Part shown: piece after piece, positions 13,111-20,379 of the stretch
Numbering within the stretch: the first letter of the stretch is position 1
Layout: every line of letters starts with the position of its first letter
From: Candidatus Culexmicrobium profundum
GTDB taxonomy: Archaea; Thermoproteota; Methanomethylicia; Culexarchaeales; Culexmicrobiaceae
Direction of reading: 5' to 3'
Length of the DNA stretch: 20,460 nucleotides
Assembly: GCA_025061245.1 (NCBI GenBank)
Contig: JANZKD010000016.1
Span: 1-20,460 of the forward strand
Program-made: the position numbers and the translations under genes
The notes under the pieces: model-generated
Seen by the model: only the letters and a program-made list of their open reading frames with translations
Database searches by the model: none
What the model was told of the DNA's origin: nothing

Positions 13111-13578
13111 ATGCCCACATGGGGATATTCAATAATTGAGGTAGATCCGGATAGAATGGCTAAGGCCAGTGGACGTGATTTACGTATTTCATTTAAGGCT
13201 GCTCGTGAGGTTTGCGCTTATATTAAAGGTATGAAGTTATCTGATGCTAAAAAATATCTTGAAGATGTAATTAAAATGAAAAAACCCATCCCATTTAAAA
13301 GATTTACTGGAAAGCAAGCTCATCATAGAGGAATTGAGGGATGGCCTATAGTTAGATATCCTGTTAAAGCTGCAAAAGAAATATTAAAGGTATTAAATAG
13401 CATTGAAGCTAACGCTGAATATAAAGGTCTAGATATTGAAAAGTTAAGAATAATCCATATAGCTGCACAGAAAGGACCTAAAATAAAGAAGTATATACCA
13501 AGAGCCTTCGGCAGAGCAACACCATACTTTGAGCAACTAACCCATATTGAAGTAGTTGTCATGGAGGAGGAAGAATGA
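13111..13578 (+). CDS. rpl22: 50S ribosomal protein uL22
   Basis: A 155-residue archaeal uL22, which lines the peptide exit tunnel with an extended hairpin. WGYSIIEVDPDRMAKASGRDLRIS, the EVCAYIKGMKLSDAKKYLEDV helix, PFKRFTGKQAHHRG and PRAFGRATPYFEQLTHIEVVV are characteristic; the GRATPY region is the tunnel hairpin. GTAGGTGG lies before the ATG. It overlaps uS3 by four bases (ATGA). In most archaea it follows uS19, but here it leads the unit. Its early codons use more T-ending triplets (GGT, GCT, CGT) than nearby metabolic genes. Confidence 0.97.
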   Translation: MPTWGYSIIEVDPDRMAKASGRDLRISFKAAREVCAYIKGMKLSDAKKYLEDVIKMKKPIPFKRFTGKQAHHRGIEGWPIVRYPVKAAKEILKVLNSIEANAEYKGLDIEKLRIIHIAAQKGPKIKKYIPRAFGRATPYFEQLTHIEVVVMEEEE

Positions 13579-14219
13579 CAAATGTGAAGAAATACTTTGT
13601 AGCTGAAGGATTAAAAAGAATGGAGATAGATGAATATCTATCTGAAAGACTTAAGAGAGCTGGGTATGCTGGAGTTGAAATTCAAAAAACACCACTAGGA
13701 ACTAGAGTTACAATCTATGCGGAAAGACCGGGAATCGTAATTGGAAGAGGAGGATTAAACATTAAGGACTTAGCTGAGACACTAGAGAAAAGATTTGGCT
13801 TAGAAAATCCACAGATTGCCGTCGCTCAAGTCCAAGTTCCAGAACTAAATGCGAAAATTATGGCACTACGAATTGCTAGAGCAATGGAAAGGGGAATACA
13901 TTTCAGAAGAGCAGCTTTCATAGCTCTTAGACAAATAGTAGAAGCTGGAGCTAAAGGAGTTGAAATAATAATCAGTGGAAAACTAAGAACCGAAAGAGCA
14001 AGATATGAAAAATACAAGGCTGGAGAATTATTAAAGTCAGGCAAACCATATGAAGAATTAGTTGATGAAGCAACAGTTTATGTTGCATTAAAACCAGGAA
14101 TATACGGTATTAAAGTCAGAATAATGCCACCAACAAAAACACCAGACGACATCATAATTAAGGAAGCTTACCCTAAAACCGAGGAGGGTGTGATGGAAGG
14201 TGCCAATACTGAGAATTAG
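13575..14219 (+). CDS. rps3: 30S ribosomal protein uS3
   Basis: A 214-residue small-subunit head protein at the mRNA entry channel. The N-terminal KH domain is clear, with GIVIGRGGLNIKDLAE and the GRGG loop at 57-60. The C-terminal domain has RIARAMERGIHFRRAAFIALRQ, GAKGVEIIISGKLRTERARYEK and GIYGIKVRIMPP. It overlaps uL22 by four bases upstream and uL29 by 20 bases downstream, consistent with translational coupling along the whole cluster. Confidence 0.97.
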   Translation: MTNVKKYFVAEGLKRMEIDEYLSERLKRAGYAGVEIQKTPLGTRVTIYAERPGIVIGRGGLNIKDLAETLEKRFGLENPQIAVAQVQVPELNAKIMALRIARAMERGIHFRRAAFIALRQIVEAGAKGVEIIISGKLRTERARYEKYKAGELLKSGKPYEELVDEATVYVALKPGIYGIKVRIMPPTKTPDDIIIKEAYPKTEEGVMEGANTEN

Positions 14220-14415
14220 CGACATTAGAAAAATGAAACCAGAGGAAAGAAAGAAGAAGCTAAATGAGCTAAGAGCAGAACTGACTAGAATTAGGGGAAT
14301 GGCAGCCAGCGGTGCACCACTAGATAATCCTAAGCAAATAAAGGAGCTGAGAAAAGCCATAGCAAGAATACTAACAGTTCAGAGAGAAGAGGAACTTGGA
14401 ATTAGGAGGAAGTAA
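14200..14415 (+). CDS. rpl29: 50S ribosomal protein uL29
   Basis: A 71-residue two-helix protein near the exit tunnel, docking site for secretion and chaperone factors. RISDIRKMKPEERKKKLNELRAELTRIRG and NPKQIKELRKAIARILTVQREEE are typical. The start is GTG at 14200, inside the end of uS3; GAGGGTG (14182-14188) is the probable binding site at a longer spacing, so coupling with uS3 is likely. Many archaea have an aIF1 (SUI1) gene directly after this one; none is present here. Confidence 0.94.
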   Translation: MPILRISDIRKMKPEERKKKLNELRAELTRIRGMAASGAPLDNPKQIKELRKAIARILTVQREEELGIRRK

Positions 14416-14416
14416 C

Positions 14417-14701
14417 ATGAAGATAACACCTAGAAATCTCGTTAGACATGAACTAATAGGATTAAAAGCTAAAATTGTAAAAAGCACACATCCAGGTTAC
14501 ATTGGCATTGAAGGAATAGTAGTTGATGAAACCATGAAGACCATTCGAATCATGAAAAATGAGAAAATAAAAACAATACCCAAAAAATGTGTCACCATAC
14601 ACTTCACTCTTCCCGATGGGAGTATAGTTGAAGTTGACGGAAAAGTAATCGTAGGTCGACCTGAAGATAGAATTAAGAAGAAGTTTAGGAGAAGGTGGTA
14701 A
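14417..14701 (+). CDS. rnp1: Ribonuclease P protein component 1 (Rpp29 / Pop4)
   Basis: A 94-residue Sm-like barrel protein that pairs with Rpp21 and binds the RNA of RNase P, the enzyme that matures tRNA 5' ends. NLVRHELIGLKAKIVKSTHPGYIGIEGIVVDETMKT is the family core, followed by KKCVTIHFTLPDG and GRPEDRIKKKFRRRW at the basic C-terminus. The frame extends to 14396, but AGGAGG at 14404-14409 and the usual family start favour ATG 14417. Its location between uL29 and uS17 is the standard archaeal arrangement. Confidence 0.95.
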   Translation: MKITPRNLVRHELIGLKAKIVKSTHPGYIGIEGIVVDETMKTIRIMKNEKIKTIPKKCVTIHFTLPDGSIVEVDGKVIVGRPEDRIKKKFRRRW

Positions 14702-14702
14702 A

Positions 14703-15038
14703 ATGCCAACAAAGAATATAGGTGTCCCAGGAATAAAACCTCCAGAGCAAGAATGTGATGACCCTAAATGTCCATTCCATGGAAAAATATCAGTTAGAGG
14801 AAGATTATTAGAAGGAGTTGTTGTAAGCTCAAAGATGCCTAAAACAGTCATTGTACAATACGATTACCTACATTATGTTCCAAAATATAAAAGATATGAA
14901 AAAAGAAGATCACGAATACCCGCACATAATCCTCCATGCATAAATGCAAAAGAGGGAGATAAAGTTAAAATAATGGAATGCAGACCATTGAGCAAGACAG
15001 TTTCATTTGTAGTCATAGAAAAGGTGGAGGGAAAATAG
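14703..15038 (+). CDS. rps17: 30S ribosomal protein uS17
   Basis: A 111-residue OB-fold protein that binds 16S rRNA. The archaeal N-terminal extension carries Cys18, Cys23 and His26 in ECDDPKCPFHG. The core VRGRLLEGVVVSSKMPKTVIVQ, HYVPKYKRYEKRRSRIPAHNPP and GDKVKIMECRPLSKTVSFVVIE is unmistakable. It is distinct from eS17 at 2527-2766. Spacing to Rpp29 is one base, and uL14 follows directly after the stop. Confidence 0.97.
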   Translation: MPTKNIGVPGIKPPEQECDDPKCPFHGKISVRGRLLEGVVVSSKMPKTVIVQYDYLHYVPKYKRYEKRRSRIPAHNPPCINAKEGDKVKIMECRPLSKTVSFVVIEKVEGK

Positions 15039-15467
15039 ATGGCTAAACGAGGGATAAAAGGAGCAATAGGCGTATCCTACAGACATGGAGTAAGTCCAGG
15101 TCTACCAGTAGGCGCATACGTTAAATGCGCAGATAATAGTGGTGCAAAGGTAGTTCAAATATTAGGAGTATTAGGAAGCAAAACTAGGTTAAGAAGACTA
15201 CCAGAAGCAGCTGTCGGAGACCTCGTAATAGTATCAGTAAAGAAGGGAACACCGGAGATGAGAAGACAAGTATTAAGAGGAGTAGTGGTGAGACAAAGGA
15301 AGCCATTCAGAAGAATGGATGGAACATGGATTCAATTCGAAGACAATGCAGTAGTAATAGTAACCCCTGAAGGAGAACCAAAGGGCACAGAAATAAGAGG
15401 ACCAGTAGCCAAAGAAGCAGCTGAACGATGGCCTAGAATTGCAGGTCTAGCCACAATTATAATTTAA
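15039..15467 (+). CDS. rpl14: 50S ribosomal protein uL14
   Basis: A 142-residue protein at the subunit interface and part of the factor-binding neighbourhood. The archaeal N-terminal extension (RGIKGAIGVSYRHGVSPGLPVG) precedes the conserved core YVKCADNSGAKVVQILGV, GDLVIVSVKKG, VVRQRKPFRRMDGTWIQFEDNAVVI and a final RWPRIAGLATIII. The ATG directly follows the uS17 stop with GGTGGAGG upstream. Confidence 0.97.
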   Translation: MAKRGIKGAIGVSYRHGVSPGLPVGAYVKCADNSGAKVVQILGVLGSKTRLRRLPEAAVGDLVIVSVKKGTPEMRRQVLRGVVVRQRKPFRRMDGTWIQFEDNAVVIVTPEGEPKGTEIRGPVAKEAAERWPRIAGLATIII

Positions 15468-15482
15468 ACTAGGTGATTTATA

Positions 15483-15866
15483 TTGAAGGAACTTTATTGG
15501 AAAACAAAATCGAAAAAACCGAAGAAACAAAGAAAAGCGCAATTTAAAGCACCATTCCATAAAAGGCATAAAATGATGGCAGCACCACTATCTCCAGAGC
15601 TAAGAGCTAAATATGATAGGAGATCTCTCCCAGTTAGAAAAGGAGATACTGTAATTATTCTTCGAGGAGACTATGCAGGATATGAAGGAAAAGTCTTAAA
15701 AGTTGATTTAAAGAACTTTAGAATTCACGTCGAGGGAGTAACGAGGAGAAAGGCAGATGGAACTATAATTCCAGTTCCAATCCACCCCTCAAAAGTCATG
15801 ATAACCAAACTCGATTTATCAGACCGTAGAAGAAGGGAAAAACTTGAAGAAATGGAGGTAAAATAA
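15483..15866 (+). CDS. rpl24: 50S ribosomal protein uL24
   Basis: A 127-residue assembly initiator near the exit tunnel. The basic N-terminus (KTKSKKPKKQRKAQFKAP, HKRHKMMAAPLSPELRAKY) is followed by a KOW domain, VRKGDTVIILRGDYAGYEGKVLKVD, and EGVTRRKADGTIIPVPIHPSKVMI. The start is TTG at 15483, decided by AGGTGA six bases upstream; no in-frame ATG occurs before the conserved N-terminal region. Confidence 0.96.
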   Translation: MKELYWKTKSKKPKKQRKAQFKAPFHKRHKMMAAPLSPELRAKYDRRSLPVRKGDTVIILRGDYAGYEGKVLKVDLKNFRIHVEGVTRRKADGTIIPVPIHPSKVMITKLDLSDRRRREKLEEMEVK

Positions 15867-15867
15867 A

Positions 15868-16626
15868 ATGGGTAAAAAAGGTCCTAAAAGACATTTAAAA
15901 AGATTCCCTTCACCCGCCTTCTGGCCTATACATAGGAAAGCATATAAATTTGCTGTTAAGCCAAATCCCGGTCCCCATCCACTTGATAGATGCATCCCCC
16001 TACTTGTAATAGTAAGAGACATCTTGAATTATGCTGAAACAGCTAGAGAAGCTAGAAGAATAATAAAAGAGAGAAAAATAAAAGTTGATGGAAAAGTTAG
16101 AATTGACCATAAATTCCCAGTTGGATTGATGGATGTTATAGAAATACCTGACGCAAAGGAGTATTATAGGGTTCTCCCCCATAAACAAAAAGGCTTCATA
16201 CTTCACCCTATAACAGAGGAAGAAGCGAAATTTAAGTTATGTAGAATAGAGGATAAGAGAACCGTTAAGGGTGGGCATATACAATTAAATTTACATGATG
16301 GAAGAAATCATGTAATAAAGATTTCAGATCCTAAAAAACCAGTTGAAGACGTTTTTAAGACATTAGATGTTCTTAAAATTAGCATTCCTGAACAAGATAT
16401 TTTAGATCATATAAAATTTGGTGAAAACTCTCTTGTAATGGTTATAGGAGGAAAAAATATAGGCTTGGTTGGTAAAGTTTTAAAAGTTGAGAAGGGATTT
16501 GGAAGACATAGAAGCATAGTTACAATCGAACTTCCAAGTAAAGATATTATTAAAACAAGCTTACTTTATGTCTTCACAATAGGATACGAAGAACCAGTAA
16601 TATCCCTCCCTGAAGGAGTGTTATAA
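15868..16626 (+). CDS. rps4e: 30S ribosomal protein eS4 (S4e)
   Basis: A 252-residue archaeal and eukaryotic small-subunit protein. Begins MGKKGPKRHLKRFPSPAFWPIHRK; an S4-like RNA-binding part follows (LVIVRDILNYAETAREARRIIKERKIKVDGKVR), then the central eS4 domain and a KOW motif, VMVIGGKNIGLVGKVLKVE. GGAGGT precedes the ATG, which lies one base after uL24. The latter half uses noticeably more T-ending codons than uL14. Confidence 0.97.
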   Translation: MGKKGPKRHLKRFPSPAFWPIHRKAYKFAVKPNPGPHPLDRCIPLLVIVRDILNYAETAREARRIIKERKIKVDGKVRIDHKFPVGLMDVIEIPDAKEYYRVLPHKQKGFILHPITEEEAKFKLCRIEDKRTVKGGHIQLNLHDGRNHVIKISDPKKPVEDVFKTLDVLKISIPEQDILDHIKFGENSLVMVIGGKNIGLVGKVLKVEKGFGRHRSIVTIELPSKDIIKTSLLYVFTIGYEEPVISLPEGVL

Positions 16627-16627
16627 A

Positions 16628-17173
16628 ATGGAAGAAGAACTAGTGATGACTGAAGAGAAAATAAATCCCATGCAGAGAGTGAAGATAGGAAAAGTAGTCG
16701 TAAATATAGCTGTTGGAGAATCTGGAGAAAAACTTGAGAAAGCAGTAAAGGTACTGGAAAGCTTGACAGGACAGAAGCCATTGAGGAGAAAAGCGAAAAG
16801 AACAATTAGAGAATTCGGTATAAGAAAGGGAGAAAATATAGCATGTGTAGTTACTTTAAGAGGAAATAAAGCTAAGGAATTTTTACGTAGAGCATTGGTA
16901 GCAGTGGGAAATAGAATTAAAGCTAGAAGTTTTGACCCATATGGAAACATTTCCTTCGGAATAAGAGAGCATATAGATATTCCTGGAACAAAATATGATC
17001 CAAACATAGGAATATTTGGCATGGATGTATGCATATCCCTTGAAAGACCAGGATATAGGGTGATGAGAAGAAGAATTAAAAAATCAAGAATTGATAAAAA
17101 ACATAGAGTAACCGCCATTGAAGCCATGGAGTATATGAAAAGAGAATTTGGAGTAGAAATCGTGGAGGAGTAA
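16628..17173 (+). CDS. rpl5: 50S ribosomal protein uL5
   Basis: A 181-residue protein of the central protuberance that binds 5S rRNA. NPMQRVKIGKVVVNIAVGESGEK, LTGQKPLRRKAKRTIREFGIRKGENIACVVTLRG, FGIREHIDIPGTKYDPNIGIFGMDVCI and RPGYRVMRRRIKKSRI are the conserved blocks. The first ATG follows GGAGTG in the end of eS4; a later ATG at 16646 is possible and would remove six non-conserved residues. Confidence 0.96.
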   Translation: MEEELVMTEEKINPMQRVKIGKVVVNIAVGESGEKLEKAVKVLESLTGQKPLRRKAKRTIREFGIRKGENIACVVTLRGNKAKEFLRRALVAVGNRIKARSFDPYGNISFGIREHIDIPGTKYDPNIGIFGMDVCISLERPGYRVMRRRIKKSRIDKKHRVTAIEAMEYMKREFGVEIVEE

Positions 17174-17175
17174 TT

Positions 17176-17340
17176 ATGGGAAAGTATAGACCACCAAAAA
17201 TGAGAAGATTCGGCAAAGGCAGTAGAAGATGTAGAAGATGTGGATCTCATGGGCCAATAATAAGGAAGTACGGGTTAATGCTATGCCGTCAATGCTTCAG
17301 AGAAGTTGCAGAAAAAATTGGATTCAAAAAGTACATGTGA
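17176..17340 (+). CDS. rps14: 30S ribosomal protein uS14 (zinc-binding)
   Basis: A 54-residue protein of the small-subunit head. It begins MGKYRPPKMRRFGKGSRR, with zinc ligands Cys19 and Cys22 (CRRC) and Cys37 and Cys40 (CRQC), ending in FREVAEKIGFKKYM. This is the C+ (zinc) form usual in archaea. GGAGGAG lies at the uL5 terminus, eight bases before the ATG. The gene sits between uL5 and uS8 as expected, and its stop overlaps the uS8 binding site. Confidence 0.97.
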   Translation: MGKYRPPKMRRFGKGSRRCRRCGSHGPIIRKYGLMLCRQCFREVAEKIGFKKYM

Positions 17341-17349
17341 GGTGAGAAT

Positions 17350-17742
17350 ATGACAATGACGGATACCCTCTCAAATGCATTAGCCACAATAATGAATAAC
17401 GAATATAGAGGTAGAAACGAGTGCATAATAATGCCCGCATCAAAACTAATTGCAAATGTATTAAGAATAATGCAGAAATATGGTTATGTAGGTGAAATAG
17501 AATTAATAGATGATGGAAGAGCTGGAAAAATAAGAGTACAACTTCTAGGCAGAATAAATAAATGCGGCGCAATACGTCCAAGATTCCCAATTAAATACAG
17601 AGAAATCGAAGAATGGGAAAAACAATATCTACCTGCAAGAGATATTGGAATAATAATCGTATCAACACCTAAAGGCATAATGTCCCATAAAGAGGCAAAG
17701 AAACTAAAAATTGGAGGAATACTCTTAGCATACGTCTACTAG
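17350..17742 (+). CDS. rps8: 30S ribosomal protein uS8
   Basis: A 130-residue primary 16S rRNA binder, known elsewhere as translational regulator of the spc operon. TDTLSNALATIMNNEYRGRNECIIMPASKLIANVLRIMQKYGYVGEIE and the C-terminal PARDIGIIIVSTPKGIMSHKEAKKLKIGGILLAYVY are diagnostic. TGAGGTGAGA precedes the ATG. The gene ends immediately at the uL6 leader, TAGGTGA. Confidence 0.97.
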   Translation: MTMTDTLSNALATIMNNEYRGRNECIIMPASKLIANVLRIMQKYGYVGEIELIDDGRAGKIRVQLLGRINKCGAIRPRFPIKYREIEEWEKQYLPARDIGIIIVSTPKGIMSHKEAKKLKIGGILLAYVY

Positions 17743-17751
17743 GTGATAAAA

Positions 17752-18291
17752 ATGGCTAAAATTTTGAAGGAAGAAAAAGTAGTAGACATCCCTGAAGAAG
17801 TTGAAGTAACAGTAGAGGGAAAAAAAGTAATTATATCTGGACCTAAAGGTAAACTTGAAAGAGATTTTACTCATGCTAAAAATATTATGATTAGAGTTGA
17901 AAATAATAAGGTTATTATAGAATCATTTTTACCTAAAAAGAAAGATAAAGCATTAGCTGGCACAATTGCAGGACATATAAAAAATATGATTAAGGGAGTA
18001 ACTAAAGGGTTTAAATATAAAATGAAAATTGTTTACGCTCACTTCCCAATTTCAGTTAAAACAAAGGGTAAAACAGTTATAATTGAAAACTTTTTAGGTG
18101 AAAAGGTTCCAAGAATAGCCAAAATAATTGGAGATGTAAAAATTTCAGTTAAAGAAGATGAGGTCATCATAGAAGGAATAGACATTGAATCAGTAAGTCA
18201 AACAGCAGCAAATATAGAATTAGCAACTAGAATTAAAGGGAAAGACCCACGAGTATTCCTAGACGGCATCTACATTTACGCTAAGGAGTGA
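17752..18291 (+). CDS. rpl6: 50S ribosomal protein uL6
   Basis: A 179-residue protein at the base of the stalk, with two copies of the L6 fold: VEVTVEGKKVIISGPKGKLERDF in the first, and FPISVKTKGKTVIIENFLGEKVPR with the closing IDIESVSQTAANIE in the second. The frame opens at GTG 17743, but that GTG is part of the AGGTGA binding site of the ATG at 17752, which is taken as the start. Confidence 0.97.
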   Translation: MAKILKEEKVVDIPEEVEVTVEGKKVIISGPKGKLERDFTHAKNIMIRVENNKVIIESFLPKKKDKALAGTIAGHIKNMIKGVTKGFKYKMKIVYAHFPISVKTKGKTVIIENFLGEKVPRIAKIIGDVKISVKEDEVIIEGIDIESVSQTAANIELATRIKGKDPRVFLDGIYIYAKE

Positions 18292-18296
18292 TTAAA

Positions 18297-18704
18297 ATGC
18301 AAAGAGAAAAAATTGCAAAAATAAGGAAAAAACTAAAGGAAAGGGAGATAAGATTTCTTAGACCTTGGCACTGGAAGCTAAAAAGACTAGGAACCTCCTG
18401 GAGGAAACCCAAAGGATTAGACGACAAACATAGACTGAAAAGAAAAGGATACCCTCCAACAGTTGAAGTAGGCTACAGAAGTCCAAAAACAGTTAGAGGA
18501 TATCATCCATCAGGATATAAAGAGAAAATTGTTTCAAATCCAAATGAACTTGAAGAAATTGATCCCAAAGTCTATGCAATACGAATTGCTCACACAGTTG
18601 GAAAAAGGAAAAGAATTGAAATTGTGAAAAAGGCACTTAAATTAGGGTTAAAAATATTAAACGCCGGCGAAATTATTGAAGAAATACAAGAAGCAGAGGT
18701 GTAA
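18297..18704 (+). CDS. rpl32e: 50S ribosomal protein eL32 (L32e)
   Basis: A 135-residue archaeal and eukaryotic large-subunit protein. FLRPWHWKLKRLGTSWRKPKGLDDKHRLKRKGYPPTVEVGYRSPKTVRG and HPSGYKEKIVSNPNELEEIDPK are characteristic. The GTG at 18288 is part of GGAGTGA, the binding site for ATG 18297, so the later codon is the start. The binding site lies in the last codons of uL6. Confidence 0.97.
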   Translation: MQREKIAKIRKKLKEREIRFLRPWHWKLKRLGTSWRKPKGLDDKHRLKRKGYPPTVEVGYRSPKTVRGYHPSGYKEKIVSNPNELEEIDPKVYAIRIAHTVGKRKRIEIVKKALKLGLKILNAGEIIEEIQEAEV

Positions 18705-18707
18705 AAC

Positions 18708-19157
18708 ATGCCATTAACACTTAGAACAGTTAGACGACTAGCTGCAGACATACTTGGAGTAGGCGAGAATAGAGTATGGATAGATCCAGAACAGTTAGAT
18801 AGAGTAGCTGAAGCTATGACTAGAGAAGACGTGAAAATATTAATACGTGAAGGCATCATAAAAGCAAAACCCGTAAAAGGAATAAGCAGAGGGAGAATAA
18901 GAGAGAAAAGGCTTCAAAAGAGGAGAGGAAGAAGGAAAGGTCCAGGAAGCAGAAAAGGCTCAACAATAAGTAGGAAGAGAATGTGGATAATAAAAGTGCG
19001 AGCACAAAGAAAATTCCTAAAACTTCTCAGAAAACGAAGAATAATAAGCAGATCGGTTTACAGAAAACTATACATGATGGTGAAAGGCGGTGCATTCACA
19101 AGCATCGCACACATAAAGACATATATTAGAGAACACGATTTAGCAAGGAGGAGATAA
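18708..19157 (+). CDS. rpl19e: 50S ribosomal protein eL19 (L19e)
   Basis: A 149-residue protein with a long basic helix. Conserved blocks are LRTVRRLAADILGVGENRVWIDPEQLDRVAEAMTREDV, the basic linker KRRGRRKGPGSRKG and WIIKVRAQRKFLKLLRKRRIISRSVYRKLYMMVKGGAF. GAGGTG lies across the eL32 end, and the ATG follows that stop by three bases. Confidence 0.97.
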   Translation: MPLTLRTVRRLAADILGVGENRVWIDPEQLDRVAEAMTREDVKILIREGIIKAKPVKGISRGRIREKRLQKRRGRRKGPGSRKGSTISRKRMWIIKVRAQRKFLKLLRKRRIISRSVYRKLYMMVKGGAFTSIAHIKTYIREHDLARRR

Positions 19158-19158
19158 A

Positions 19159-19752
19159 ATGGCTAGAGGAGCAAGATACAGAGTACCGTTCAGAAGAAGA
19201 AGAGAAGGAAAAACAGACTATCGAAAAAGAATGAGAATGATAATCTCTGGGAAGCCGAGATTAGTAGTGAGAAAAACCAATAAATACATTATAGCACAAT
19301 TAGTTGAAGCAAAGGTTGAAGGTGACAGAGTTATAACGTCAGCTCATTCAAGTGAATTAAAAAAATACGGCTGGAAAGCATCATTCTCAAACACACCAGC
19401 CGCATATCTCACCGGACTACTAATTGGATTGAAATCAGTTAAAGCAGGAGTAAAAGAAGCAATAATAGACATAGGATTACATAGACCAGTTAAGGGTGCT
19501 AGAGTATTTGCCGTACTTAAAGGCGCAGTAGATGCAGGGCTAGAAATACCATATGGAGAAGAAAAACTACCAAGCGAAGAACGAATTAAAGGTGAACATA
19601 TAGCAAAATACGCATTATTACTTAAAGAAAACAATCCAGAAAAATATGAAAGACAATTTTCAATCTACTTAAAATCAAACTTACCACCAGAAAATCTACC
19701 CACACACTTTGAGGAAATAAAAGAAAAAATTATGAAGGAGTTTAGAGGGTGA
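19159..19752 (+). CDS. rpl18: 50S ribosomal protein uL18
   Basis: A 197-residue archaeal uL18 that binds 5S rRNA in the central protuberance together with uL5. GARYRVPFRRRREGKTDYRKRMRMIISGKPRLVVRKTNKYIIAQL, HSSELKKYGWKASFSNTPAAYLTGLLIG and the AIIDIGLHRPVKGARVFAVLKGAVDAGLEIP block are typical. The C-terminal ~50 residues are the archaeal extension. AGGAGGAGA is before the ATG. Confidence 0.97.
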   Translation: MARGARYRVPFRRRREGKTDYRKRMRMIISGKPRLVVRKTNKYIIAQLVEAKVEGDRVITSAHSSELKKYGWKASFSNTPAAYLTGLLIGLKSVKAGVKEAIIDIGLHRPVKGARVFAVLKGAVDAGLEIPYGEEKLPSEERIKGEHIAKYALLLKENNPEKYERQFSIYLKSNLPPENLPTHFEEIKEKIMKEFRG

Positions 19753-19758
19753 AAATCT

Positions 19759-20379
19759 ATGAGTAGATACGTGACAAATATTGAAGAATGGGTTCCAAGA
19801 ACAACCCTAGGAAGACTAGTTAAAGAAGGAAAAATAGTTTCAATATACCAAATATACGCATTAAACTTACCTATAATGGAGCCAGAAATAATAGACGCTT
19901 TAATTCCAGACCTAAAGCATGAAATAATAGACATTAGCATCGTACAAAAACAAACAGACGCCGGTGAAATGAGCAGGTTTAAAGTAGCAGTCGTAATAGG
20001 TAATGAAGATGGATTAATTGGAATAGGAACAGCAAAAGCTAAGCAACTAAGATTCGCAATCAACAAAGCAATTGAAAACGCAAAACTACACGTGATCCCA
20101 GTAAAGAGAGGATGTGGAAGCTGGGAATGCTCATGCAATAGACCACACAGCGTACCATTTAAAGTTGTAGGTAAAAGTGGAAGCGTAGAAATAACATTAA
20201 TTCCAGCACCAAGAGGAGTTGGATTAGTTGCAGGAGATACAGCAAAAATGGTATTGAGACTAGCAGGGATACAAGATGTCTGGACACGTACAAGAGGAGA
20301 AACTAGAACTACACTAAACTTTGCAAAGGCCACGTATAATGCACTTAAAAAGACCTTGAAAAGAAGAACTGTGGGGTAG
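19759..20379 (+). CDS. rps5: 30S ribosomal protein uS5
   Basis: A 206-residue decoding-fidelity protein. EEWVPRTTLGRLVKEGKI opens the sequence; RFKVAVVIGNEDGLIGIGTAKAKQLRFAINKAIENAK is the dsRNA-binding-like domain, and VEITLIPAPRGVGLVAGDTAKMVLRLAGIQDVWTRTRG the C-terminal domain. The insert with Cys119, Cys124 and Cys126 (RGCGSWECSCNRPHSVPF) is the usual archaeal form. AGGGTGAAAA precedes the ATG. Confidence 0.97.
   Translation: MSRYVTNIEEWVPRTTLGRLVKEGKIVSIYQIYALNLPIMEPEIIDALIPDLKHEIIDISIVQKQTDAGEMSRFKVAVVIGNEDGLIGIGTAKAKQLRFAINKAIENAKLHVIPVKRGCGSWECSCNRPHSVPFKVVGKSGSVEITLIPAPRGVGLVAGDTAKMVLRLAGIQDVWTRTRGETRTTLNFAKATYNALKKTLKRRTVG

Noticed and set aside
16621..17250. 209-residue open frame on the minus strand opposite uL5
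   Set aside because: It is the antisense of uL5, with a Ser/Leu-rich shadow composition and no recognisable domain.
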